NCBI GenBank assembly: GCA_019187665.1
Contig: JABARH010000032.1
Coordinates: forward strand, 1-36,217
DNA length: 36,217 bases
Source of the DNA: Anaerolineales bacterium
GTDB lineage: Bacteria > Chloroflexota > Anaerolineae > Anaerolineales > Villigracilaceae
Direction of reading: 5' to 3'
Shown: one piece after another, positions 20,302 to 28,167 of the stretch
How the letters are laid out: each line of letters opens with the position of its first letter
Position numbering within the stretch: position 1 is the stretch's first letter
Notes under the pieces: generated by a model
What the model saw: only the letters and a program-made list of their open reading frames with translations
What the model was told of the DNA's origin: nothing
The model's database searches: none
Program-made: the position numbers and the translations under genes

Positions 20302-23268
20302 ATGTCTCAAGAAACGTTTTTTCTCAAAAAACTTGAAGAATTCATTGGGCGGGAAGCCATCCTTAATGATGTCCGTGGCTGGTTGCAAGACGACAAGTTT
20401 CATCCTGCCTTCTTCAGCGGCGAGTATGGCATCGGCAAGACGCGCTTGCTCCAGCAGATTCTTGAACTAGCAAAAGAAGAACTTAAATATGATGGCGCGC
20501 CAGCGCGTTCGATTGATTTGTACCATTTTCGTCATCATTCACCTGAAGGTTTAGCAAACGCTATTTTCAAATGTTTTGAAGATACGGAGAATAAAATCTT
20601 CTTTAATTCTTTCATCACTGCACATCAAAAATTAGGCGAAGCGCGCGCGAGCGGAGACAGCCAAGCCATTCACGAATGGTTGCAGAAACTTCTAAACAGT
20701 TGCGCTGAAGGCGTGGAAAAGATGAGCGCCGGACGCGGTGTTCTATTACTTTTCGACACAGCCGAACAATTTGTGTATCCTACGGGCAAGCGCTTTGCCC
20801 CTGCTTGGGAGTGGTTGAAAGGCTGGATCGGCGACCTGCCGCGCGGCGCAGTGTTTTTTGCAGGGCGTCCAGCCGCATCTGCCTTTCTGAATCGCTTGAC
20901 ACTCCCTACCATTCCACTGGACTCTTTTACGCTCGAGGAAACTCGCAACTATATTTTGAAGGCAGGCGAGAATTGGATGAAGATGGAAAATAGCGCGACA
21001 TTCGAAATATATGAAAATGAAATTCCCATTCTTCATACACTTAGTCAGGGACGTCCAATTCTGCTAGCGATTTTTCTTGAAATGCGCATGCAGAGTAATC
21101 CTAAGGAATTCCAAGATTTATCAGGAATAGAATCAAAATCTTTTGAAGAGAAGATTGTAAATTATCTACGTAACGAGTTTGGCGAAACACTCAACGCTGC
21201 CGGGCGTACCAGTAAAGGAATTAATGCCGAATTGCTTGCGAGAATTCGCGACGATAGTCACCCTAACGTCCAGGATGCACAGGACGCACTCAGGAATCTT
21301 AAAGACCGAGTTTTTGTAAGGGAATTTACTGATGACGACCGAGTGTTTTTACATGATGAGCTATATCGCCTTCTAAAAGAATATATTTATGATAATGAAA
21401 CAACCACGTCTGCTGCTGATAAGCAATCTGCTGCGCAAGCTATTTACGAATATTACAAAGAAGCCATTAAGCAAAAGGACTCGGAACTGCAAGATGTTTT
21501 TGCCAGCCTAATGCAGGAGGATTCCGAGCAAACTTCATTTTCGGAAGAATATGTTGAGAAAATCCGTGAGATCGAAACATCTCGCCAACGCTTAAGAACG
21601 GAATTCGTTTATTATCGTTTACGTAGTCCGGTAAAGAAAGAAGGTAAACGAAAATGGTTCGAGGATGACCCGAGCCTTGAAGGTTTGAAGATGTATTATC
21701 GCTATGGACACGAGGCCGCTACTAGTAACAATGACGAGATTCTGATACCTTTGCAAATCGAGTTGACCAATTTCGGGCTTAATCTCGAAGCTGGAAATTT
21801 TTGGAAACCATTTATCGAAGGGCTCCTGTTGATACATGAGGTTTGGTTAAAGCAGGCAACTGGGCAATCTTATTTGGAAGACATTCCCAATCTCAAAAAT
21901 AATTTAGAGGGGATCGCAAATCTTCAGAGCGAACAAAAAATCATTCTGCAAAATCTACTGGAAGTGTGGCTTGGTACGGGGTTGGTCTTTATACAAAAGC
22001 AAAAGCCTGAATATGATCGTGCTGAATCCATATTCACCAGAGTAATATCCGAATTAGAAAATTTGTCAGCAGATCGAAGGCTTAAATGGTTTATTGATGT
22101 AGCAATTAGTCTGGCATATCGCCAAAGAGCATTTGAGCGATCCAAACGCGGTTTATTTCAAAACGCGATTGAAGATTACCGATCCGGCTTGCAGTATAGC
22201 CGTTTTACAAATTTCCTGCATGAAGAATCCACTCTGCGAAATGATCTGGGCTTTTCGCAACAGTACATTGGAGATTTTACACATGCTTTAGAAAACTTGC
22301 TAGACGGTTTACAACTACGGTATCGAACTGCTGTTGGCCCACGTATTGCGCTTAGCCATAGCTCATTGGCACAATTTTACATCGCTTACGGTGCTTATAA
22401 AGACGCTCAGGAACACGCTCTCAGCACTATAAGAATTTCTAAATTTTCAGAGCGGGTAGGATATTGGCGCGGTCGAGTATTCGGGTATTTAGCACTTGCT
22501 GAGGCAACAAGGCGCCTTGCATTTTCCTTTCAGGATGTTCCTACACAAGTAAAATACCTTCTGACAGCCCAAAAAGCCATCGAAATTTCCGTTCAGCATG
22601 CTGAAAAACTTACTGAAGAGTCCAAAATTAATTCAAAGTTGGAAGAAGCATGTCTTTACCGCGACTTTACTCGCGTCGAAACAGAATTGTCAAAGAAAAA
22701 AACTTGGTTCGATAAATCCGCTGCACTACTATGGGAAGTAGCACAAAGAGCAGAGGAAGCCGGCATTAATTATCGTTTAGTAGATGCGATGTGCAATCGC
22801 GTCTGGCTAGGTTACTTTTCGAATAGTGAAGGCTTTGCTACCCAAGCCGTTAACGAGTTTAAAAAGCTAGAAGTTCTTGCGCCTTATTGGCTTACAAATG
22901 GGAAATATAATGATAAAGAAATAGCTGAGGCAGATCCCATTCTATGGTCCCACATCGGTAAATATTGTATGGCTTGTGGAGTTATGTCTTTAGATACTTG
23001 GACGGAGACGAAAGATGATGTGGCATTGTCACAAGCAGCACGCTATTTTATGCTGAGTCTGATGTACAGCGAGGAGTTCGCTAAAGATCATCGAGGACTA
23101 CGAGAAGGACGGCATAGAATTAGACAGGCAATTGCAAAGATGGATTCAGATGAACTACAGAAGTTTTGTCGCTTTGTTCTCAATGTAGAAGAAACCGAAC
23201 GTATCCCAGAAAGACCCTCAGCATTACAGCGTCTGTTGCGGGATCACGCTCTCTGGGTTGACAATTAA
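20302..23268 (+). CDS. Large STAND ATPase with C-terminal TPR-like repeats
   Basis: A 988-aa protein. The N-terminal NTPase has FIGREAIL (14-21), Walker A GEYGIGKT (40-47), Walker B GVLLLFDTAEQ (146-156), sensor AVFFAGRP (183-190) and LSQGRPILLAIF (247-258), the usual order of a STAND module. A winged-helix-like segment follows (about 290-370, VFVREFTDDDRVFLHDELYRLLKEYI). From about 540 on, helical pairs of TPR type repeat (AIEDYRSGLQYSR, ALENLLDGLQLRYRTA, AQEHALSTIRISKF). In STAND proteins such repeats sense a ligand or partner and release the ATPase switch. No nuclease, protease or membrane effector domain is visible, so output must go through another protein. The gene is visibly more AT-rich than the flanks. 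Its stop lies 2 bp before the radical SAM start. Confidence 0.87.
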   Translation: MSQETFFLKKLEEFIGREAILNDVRGWLQDDKFHPAFFSGEYGIGKTRLLQQILELAKEELKYDGAPARSIDLYHFRHHSPEGLANAIFKCFEDTENKIFFNSFITAHQKLGEARASGDSQAIHEWLQKLLNSCAEGVEKMSAGRGVLLLFDTAEQFVYPTGKRFAPAWEWLKGWIGDLPRGAVFFAGRPAASAFLNRLTLPTIPLDSFTLEETRNYILKAGENWMKMENSATFEIYENEIPILHTLSQGRPILLAIFLEMRMQSNPKEFQDLSGIESKSFEEKIVNYLRNEFGETLNAAGRTSKGINAELLARIRDDSHPNVQDAQDALRNLKDRVFVREFTDDDRVFLHDELYRLLKEYIYDNETTTSAADKQSAAQAIYEYYKEAIKQKDSELQDVFASLMQEDSEQTSFSEEYVEKIREIETSRQRLRTEFVYYRLRSPVKKEGKRKWFEDDPSLEGLKMYYRYGHEAATSNNDEILIPLQIELTNFGLNLEAGNFWKPFIEGLLLIHEVWLKQATGQSYLEDIPNLKNNLEGIANLQSEQKIILQNLLEVWLGTGLVFIQKQKPEYDRAESIFTRVISELENLSADRRLKWFIDVAISLAYRQRAFERSKRGLFQNAIEDYRSGLQYSRFTNFLHEESTLRNDLGFSQQYIGDFTHALENLLDGLQLRYRTAVGPRIALSHSSLAQFYIAYGAYKDAQEHALSTIRISKFSERVGYWRGRVFGYLALAEATRRLAFSFQDVPTQVKYLLTAQKAIEISVQHAEKLTEESKINSKLEEACLYRDFTRVETELSKKKTWFDKSAALLWEVAQRAEEAGINYRLVDAMCNRVWLGYFSNSEGFATQAVNEFKKLEVLAPYWLTNGKYNDKEIAEADPILWSHIGKYCMACGVMSLDTWTETKDDVALSQAARYFMLSLMYSEEFAKDHRGLREGRHRIRQAIAKMDSDELQKFCRFVLNVEETERIPERPSALQRLLRDHALWVDN

Positions 23269-23270
23269 TC

Positions 23271-24794
23271 ATGAAACCAAAAATTTTGTTTTCCAATCCG
23301 TTAGACAATATCCAACAGAACTCGAATGGAGGCTGTGATGGCGACTGCGCCTGTTCATTTCCCATCGCGCCGTCAACCCTGCAGGCATTACCAGCAGAGC
23401 GCGGATATGGTTGCGACGGCGATGGGGAAGTTTTCTCAGTCAAACATTCACTGAAAGGCAAAATATTAGAGCGCGTTTCTGGGCAAGGGTATTCTTTGTC
23501 CCTTGACGGTCATTCCGCCGCGCTCATAACGAACGCGAAAGCGCCGCTTTTCGTTCTCAACACCCCCGCGCAGGAGATTCTCGATTTCTTCGCCCAACCG
23601 CGCGATCCCGCTGAATGGTCGCGAACCAGTTCAATTGACTGTTACGACGCGCAACTTGCCATCGAGCAATTTTACGAGGCGGGACTTTTACGGGAAGTAA
23701 CCGTCCAGCCCCAGGCAATACACTATAATCAAACTGCCTCGCCTCTCGAAACGTGGTTGTATCTCACCCGCGCCTGCAATCTGGCTTGCGCACATTGTTT
23801 CGTCAGCAAGGATATGCGCTGCATGAGTTTGGAAACAGGCTTGCAGGCGGTGGATCGTCTGTTCGAGTTGGCGGAAAAACATGGGCATCCCGAAGTCAAG
23901 ATCAAGTACGCGGGCGGTGAGCCGACCATGAATTGGGAGTTGATCCCCGCCTTGCACGAGCGGGCAAAATTCCGCGCGCAGGAAACGAGTCTGAGACTGA
24001 ACGAGGTATTGGTCACCAATGCCACCCTGCTCAATCATGAGCGATTGCAATTCATCAAAGACGAGGGATTCCGCCTCTCCATCTCGCTGGATGGCTTCGG
24101 CGAGGGGCATGATCGCCAGCGTCCCGTTCGCAACGGCAACCCGACCTTCGAGCGCGTCTTCCGATCCGTTCTGCTCGCGCTGGAGGCGGGACTCAAACCC
24201 TACCTGATCACCACGATCACGCGCCTGAATGTGGACGAAGTCCCCGCGCTGGTGGCTTTTGCTCTCGAACACCGCCTCATGCTGAACCTGAACTTGTATC
24301 GCCCGCATCATCTCGACGACACGCTCGCGGCGGACAACGCCTCAGTGACCCGCGCCCTGCAAGAGGCGTTGAAGGTCATCGAAGCGAACCTGCCCGATTA
24401 CAACTTCATGGAAGGGCTGATTGACCGCAGTAACTTTGGCGCGGCGCATCAACACGTCTGCGGCGCGGGGCGGAATTACCTCAGCATTGACACTGACGGA
24501 AGCGTCCTCCCCTGCCACATGCTGACAGGCTACAACCTGCCTGGCATTCCTCTTCAAATGCTGGAATCGCCGCGCTTTGAGGACTTCCCCAACCCGCCAA
24601 TTGACCACAGGAACGTGTGCAACACCTGCGAATGGCGTTACTGGTGCGCGGGCGGGTGCCCCATCCATGCGAAGAACATCATGGGAACATCGAACGTTTC
24701 ATCGCCATATTGCAGTGTGTACAAGGCGGTCTACCCCGACCTGGTCAGGTTGCAGGCGTTGCAATTGCTTCAAGCAGATATCAACAGCCGATAA
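23271..24794 (+). CDS. Radical SAM/SPASM peptide maturase with RRE-like domain and N-terminal Cys-rich doublet
   Basis: A 507-aa enzyme. The radical SAM cluster is C169-x3-C173-x2-C176 (CNLACAHC), with YAGGEPT at 213-219. The SPASM domain is complete: C397, C415, then C450-x2-C453-x5-C459-x3-C463, and C481, for two extra iron-sulfur clusters, as in anSME and RiPP maturases. Residues about 88-142 (APLFVLNTPAQEILDFF to FYEAGLL) look like a PqqD/RRE peptide-binding domain. Unusually, the first 60 residues carry GGCDGDCAC (20-28) and YGCDGDGE (46-53), a repeated CDGD motif that could be a fused precursor or substrate mimic (inference). It starts 2 bp after the STAND-TPR gene, so it is in the same operon. 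No separate precursor gene is obvious. A terminator follows. Confidence 0.88.
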   Translation: MKPKILFSNPLDNIQQNSNGGCDGDCACSFPIAPSTLQALPAERGYGCDGDGEVFSVKHSLKGKILERVSGQGYSLSLDGHSAALITNAKAPLFVLNTPAQEILDFFAQPRDPAEWSRTSSIDCYDAQLAIEQFYEAGLLREVTVQPQAIHYNQTASPLETWLYLTRACNLACAHCFVSKDMRCMSLETGLQAVDRLFELAEKHGHPEVKIKYAGGEPTMNWELIPALHERAKFRAQETSLRLNEVLVTNATLLNHERLQFIKDEGFRLSISLDGFGEGHDRQRPVRNGNPTFERVFRSVLLALEAGLKPYLITTITRLNVDEVPALVAFALEHRLMLNLNLYRPHHLDDTLAADNASVTRALQEALKVIEANLPDYNFMEGLIDRSNFGAAHQHVCGAGRNYLSIDTDGSVLPCHMLTGYNLPGIPLQMLESPRFEDFPNPPIDHRNVCNTCEWRYWCAGGCPIHAKNIMGTSNVSSPYCSVYKAVYPDLVRLQALQLLQADINSR

Positions 24795-24825
24795 GAACCG
24801 CGCAAAAAAATCAAGTCGTATTTTT

Positions 24826-24852
24826 GGTGGATTGGAGTAACTCCAATCCACC
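24826..24852 (+). terminator. Strong terminator after the radical SAM gene
   Basis: GGTGGATTGGAG (24826-24837) pairs perfectly with CTCCAATCCACC (24841-24852) around TAA, followed by TTTCGTTT. It separates the ATPase/maturase operon from the small membrane protein gene. Confidence 0.85.
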
Positions 24853-24861
24853 TTTCGTTTA

Positions 24862-24883
24862 TGCAAGAAAATTGTGAGAAAAA
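24862..24883 (+). promoter_or_regulatory. Tandem 11-bp direct repeat, site 2
   Basis: TGCAAGAAAAT / TGTGAGAAAAA repeats in the same 11-bp register as site 1 and shares its 16-bp core exactly. It lies just after the terminator and about 95 bp before the start at 24979, where an operator would be expected. Confidence 0.5.
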
Positions 24884-24978
24884 ACGAAGATTCAGGCGAG
24901 ACAAATACAAGTTGACCGTGAGCGCCACTTTGAAAAGCGGTCGTACACTTGCCGCATTCAAAAAGAAAGGAGCATCCG

Positions 24979-25653
24979 ATGTATAACCAAAACGGACACT
25001 CGTCAGGCGCAAAATGGTTTTTCTTTCTGGCGATCGTAGTCTTGCTCGGGGCATTCGCCCTCGGCTTCAATATCAAAGACGCCAAGTGGTTGAACCGCGA
25101 GATCGCATCCGCAACTGCCAACGAGATGAATGTTGCCACGGACATTGATCGTCAAAAAGCCGAACTGGACCTGCAAATCCTCAAGGCGCAAACCGAAATC
25201 CAGGTTAACCAGATGCAACAGCAGGCAAGCTATGAAGCCGCCAAACAACAGCAGGAATTGAACGCGCTGACCGCCGCCTCCATCCAAAGGACGAATTTCC
25301 AGGCAGGCTTGTATGACACGGTCAACTTCGGGCTGACGGTTGTGATGATCGCTCTCAGCGCCGCGTTGGCTATCGCTGGCATCTCCTCCGCCATTGGTCT
25401 GTTCAAAATTTTGAACGCCAAAGCGCAAGCCATCCAACCCAGCCAGACTCAGACGGTTGTTGTGCATAAGTACCATCGCCAACCTTCCCTCGCCGCGCAA
25501 AAAGCCCGCCAGCGCGAACGCGAAGAGCGTATTGAAAGACGGATCATTGACGGTCGAATTGCTCAGATTTTCCCTAACAACGAAGTGATCTGGAGCGCTG
25601 AAGGTGACAACGCTGAAGAACTTCAGCCCGAAAAATATCCCTGGGCAGTCTAA
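24979..25653 (+). CDS. Small 2-TM coiled-coil membrane protein, unknown
   Basis: A 224-aa protein with a helix at about 12-30 (WFFFLAIVVLLGAFALGF), a Gln/Ala-rich coiled coil (about 55-98, IDRQKAELDLQILKAQTEIQVNQMQ), a second helix at about 114-143 (VNFGLTVVMIALSAALAIAGISSAIG) and a basic cytoplasmic tail (QKARQREREERIERRIIDGR). No family is recognised. The real start is ATG 24979, with AAAGGAG at 24966-24972. It has its own promoter region with repeat site 2, so it is probably controlled together with the ATPase genes. It could be the membrane partner or effector of the system, or the anchor for the maturase substrate; this is inference only. Confidence 0.75.
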   Translation: MYNQNGHSSGAKWFFFLAIVVLLGAFALGFNIKDAKWLNREIASATANEMNVATDIDRQKAELDLQILKAQTEIQVNQMQQQASYEAAKQQQELNALTAASIQRTNFQAGLYDTVNFGLTVVMIALSAALAIAGISSAIGLFKILNAKAQAIQPSQTQTVVVHKYHRQPSLAAQKARQREREERIERRIIDGRIAQIFPNNEVIWSAEGDNAEELQPEKYPWAV

Positions 25654-25665
25654 AGGAAGCGAGAC

Positions 25666-25749
25666 ATGAAACCAGCAACCCACACAACCCAACCTGCGCC
25701 GCCGTTCCTTCCGAACGATCACCGAGGCAGAGCGCCGCCGATGAAATGA
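25666..25749 (+). CDS. Possible 27-aa peptide
   Basis: A short frame, MKPATHTTQPAPPFLPNDHR and seven more residues, follows AAAGGAAG with good spacing and lies 12 bp after the membrane protein stop. It is Pro- and Thr-rich. It could be chance; its interest is that the operon carries a peptide maturase without an obvious separate precursor. Confidence 0.25.
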   Translation: MKPATHTTQPAPPFLPNDHRGRAPPMK

Positions 25750-25799
25750 GGAAGGACGAGCAACCAACAGAACCGAACATCTACATGGAGGTAGTCATC

Positions 25800-25856
25800 A
25801 TGGACCCGCCGTACATGCAGAAAGAGCCTGCGCAATCAGGCTCTTTCTGTATTTGA
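25800..25856 (+). CDS. Possible 18-aa peptide overlapping the terminator
   Basis: MDPPYMQKEPAQSGSFCI is preceded by GGAGG (25787-25791) with 8-nt spacing. Its coding sequence overlaps the terminator hairpin at 25819-25848, which could make it an attenuator-like leader or pure chance. Confidence 0.2.
   Translation: MDPPYMQKEPAQSGSFCI
25819..25848. terminator. Terminator, 12-bp perfect stem
   Basis: AGAAAGAGCCTG (25819-25830) pairs with CAGGCTCTTTCT (25837-25848) around CGCAAT; GTATTT follows. It lies between the + strand accessory block and the - strand restriction operon and could act for both. Confidence 0.8.
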
Positions 25857-25864
25857 AATCAGAC

Positions 25865-26690
25865 CTACGTATAAATATAGTAAAGAACGCCGACCATGAT
25901 AAGGATGAAAACGATGAAGAGGAATCGTTTCTGCCCTGTCATATAACGCCAGGCATAGCGAGTCTCATTCCATTCTCTGGTGAACCATCCGATATTAGCT
26001 CCAAAGAACATTCCTAAACCCGTAAAAAGCCACTGGATTATTTTCTCGGTGAAAATCGGAGGAAGTTGCGCTTCTTGTAACTTTGCTCCTCCAACGATAA
26101 AAGCGACCACTCCTCCTGCAATCGCTCCCACCCAAGAAGCGGAAGGATTGGCAATCTCCTGTCGAAATATATGTTTTAGTTGTTGGATAGTTATCCCCTC
26201 CCGCACGGACGCAGGCTCGGTATGTTCATCGCGACGCATAAAAACCACGTGTTTCTGAAAATGTCCAGAAGCATTTAATTCGCGAGTGGTTTCGTGTAAA
26301 TCGAAAGTCGGCGGGATGGTAATCAGCCAAAGATTAACCGCCTTGAAAAGGCACAATCTCGCTCTCAAGCCCAACCACAGCAGGTGATGCGGCGCTGTTG
26401 AGCCATTTAGCCAATTCTCCTTGCTTGGGAATTTTGTAATCCACATTATGCAATGCCCGCATTCCGTTTTCGTCGAACACTTCATTATCCGCCCCAACGA
26501 TCAGGTACTTCGTTTTACGAATAATGCGGCTATTGCCATTTGCCAAACCAAGAATATCTTTGATGAGTTCGTCCCGCTGTTGTTCGACGAGTTTTCCGTC
26601 AGACCGATAAAGTTTCAATTTTCCCTTGAACTCGTACCAGTCTCGTTCGTTTCGTTCGCGCAATAAGTTTTTGAGAAGTTTTTCTTCCAT
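25865..26690 (-). pseudogene. AlbA_2/Schlafen-like membrane protein gene, frameshifted
   Basis: Two minus-strand frames make one protein. The first (from ATG 26690) gives MEEKLLKNLLRERNERDWYE, FKGKLKLY, DILGLANG and KYLIVGADN, the usual AlbA_2 (divergent AAA-4, Schlafen-like) start, but stops at 26334 after EIVPFQGG. The second continues the fold (LWLITIPPTFDLHETTRELN, VVFMRRDEHTEPASVREGI), then three helices (SWVGAIAGGVVAFIVGG; WLFTGLGMFFGANIGWF; FLFIVFILIMVGVLYYIY). The shift lies near 26335-26345, close to CCTTTTCAAGG. It may be a real mutation, a read error or programmed; not decidable here. AlbA_2 domains bind nucleic acid and often sit beside restriction systems. It starts 23 bp after the hsdS stop and looks like the last gene of that operon. 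Confidence 0.7.
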
Positions 26691-26713
26691 GTCGGCATGA
26701 ATCTTTCCAGCGG

Positions 26714-28066
26714 TCAGCTTCTTTTTGATTTCTTGCTTTTTACGCTCGGACCCGCCTTCTGCGCGTCCCTCGTCTCGCGGATTCTTCCCACCAGCGCGGA
26801 CGCGGGCTCGTCGTTCGGGTCCTGCCCCACCAACTCGCCGCGGAAGGCTTTCGCCAGCAGGGACGGCGTGAGCCGCCCGACCCGCTCACTGGCGGACAGG
26901 TAACGCGCTTCGAGACGCTCGGCATAGGCAAACAGTTTTTCGACGCGCCGCACGATTTCGGTTTGTTCTTCAAGAGATGGAAGTTCAAATTCAAAGTCTG
27001 CAAGTTTTTGTGCATTAATATTTGATTGACTAACGCCATCAGATTTAACTTGCCAACGCCAATCGCGTCCCATTGGACTATTCAAACAATAATTTATGAA
27101 ATCGGGGAGAAGTTCATCGCCACATTTGACTCGTATTAAGTACCCCGCATAAATTGCTGGTTGTTCACCTTTATAAACAGCAGTTTTTCCAACCCATTCT
27201 GGGCTGTTGGTTCGATTGAATAAAACATCATCTTTTACTAATTTATATTTTTCAATTTCATCTTTGTCAGATGTAAAAACTAAATCATGCCAATCTAATT
27301 TTCCATCTTGGATATTTCCCATTCGCAAAACAGGAATTTTTCCAGATTTCTGAGATTTAGCGGATGTACCATAATTAAATCCTGTAGCGACATCTCTCAA
27401 TGTTACAGATTTCCATTCTCCATTAACTCCTTTTTCCTCCCTCCACCCCTCCGTCAGTTGACCTGAGGTAGCCGCCGCAAGCACGGACTGGCGGAAGCGT
27501 TTGAGAATCTGCGGGACGCGTTCGAGGTGCGTCTGGCACAAGTCCACGCGGGCGAGCAGGGCATCGAGTTTCTCGGCAATCCGTTTTTGTTCGTGGAGGG
27601 GAGCAAGGGGAATAGCCCAACTTTTAATTATCCCTTGCGAAATATTAGGTTGTGCTCCACCTTGACCTGAATTGATAAAAGACTCTTTTTGTGAGCACAA
27701 GTAATAGTAAAGGTAATCTGATGTAACCACCCCATCAATCGGAAACCCAACAGCACAAGCCTGATTCGTTGTTGCGTCAATTCCAAGTATGCTGGTCTTT
27801 CCAATTGTTGCACCATACATGGCTATTGCAACTGAGCCTTTTTTGAAAAGTTTTGCGCTTGAATTCTTCAATCCAAGTTCAGTAATTTTCTCTTCTGTAT
27901 CTGTAATATATTTCTGTCCGAGTTCGCCAGTTTTTATCCAAGGAATCTTTCCACCATAATATTCTGGTTTGGTGCGCGATGGCGTGCCACCAGAGCCCCA
28001 TTGAGCAACTTCCTCTAATTGGCTAATTATCCAGCCAGCGGGCAAATCACTCACTGCCCACCTCAT
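26714..28066 (-). CDS. hsdS: Type I restriction-modification specificity subunit
   Basis: A 450-aa HsdS that sets the DNA sequence recognised by the complex. It has two target recognition domains, one starting at the N terminus (WIISQLEEVAQWGSGGTPSR, YYGGKIPWIKTGEL) and one in the second half (SVTLRDVATGFNYGTSAKSQ, KIPVLRMGNIQDG). Each is followed by a helical conserved region: PLAPLHEQKRIAEKLDALLA with LVDLCQ-type spacing, and ELPSLEEQTEIVRRVEKLFA. The C-terminal end (SLLAKAFRGELVGQDPNDEP) is typical. Length is normal, and I see no break. The DNA target cannot be read from the sequence. It is separated from hsdM by a 100-bp palindromic repeat. Confidence 0.93.
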   Translation of the reverse strand: MRWAVSDLPAGWIISQLEEVAQWGSGGTPSRTKPEYYGGKIPWIKTGELGQKYITDTEEKITELGLKNSSAKLFKKGSVAIAMYGATIGKTSILGIDATTNQACAVGFPIDGVVTSDYLYYYLCSQKESFINSGQGGAQPNISQGIIKSWAIPLAPLHEQKRIAEKLDALLARVDLCQTHLERVPQILKRFRQSVLAAATSGQLTEGWREEKGVNGEWKSVTLRDVATGFNYGTSAKSQKSGKIPVLRMGNIQDGKLDWHDLVFTSDKDEIEKYKLVKDDVLFNRTNSPEWVGKTAVYKGEQPAIYAGYLIRVKCGDELLPDFINYCLNSPMGRDWRWQVKSDGVSQSNINAQKLADFEFELPSLEEQTEIVRRVEKLFAYAERLEARYLSASERVGRLTPSLLAKAFRGELVGQDPNDEPASALVGRIRETRDAQKAGPSVKSKKSKRS

Positions 28067-28077
28067 CGCCTAAAAAT

Positions 28078-28166
28078 AAGCATGTCGCTGCGAGCCGCGC
28101 TCTTGTTCTTTGCGGCGAAGCAATCTCCCACTCACAAGGGGTTGCTTCTCGAAGACTCGCAATGAC
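28078..28166. repeat. Dispersed palindrome between hsdM and hsdS
   Basis: Read on the minus strand it starts TGTCATTGCGAGTCTTCGAG and runs through GAGATTGCTTCGCCGC to CTCGCAGCGACATG, with inner and outer arms complementary. It is of the well-known tgtcattgcgag...gaagcaatct type. It fills nearly the whole gap after the hsdM stop and ends shortly before the hsdS start. Confidence 0.7.
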
Positions 28167-28167
28167 A

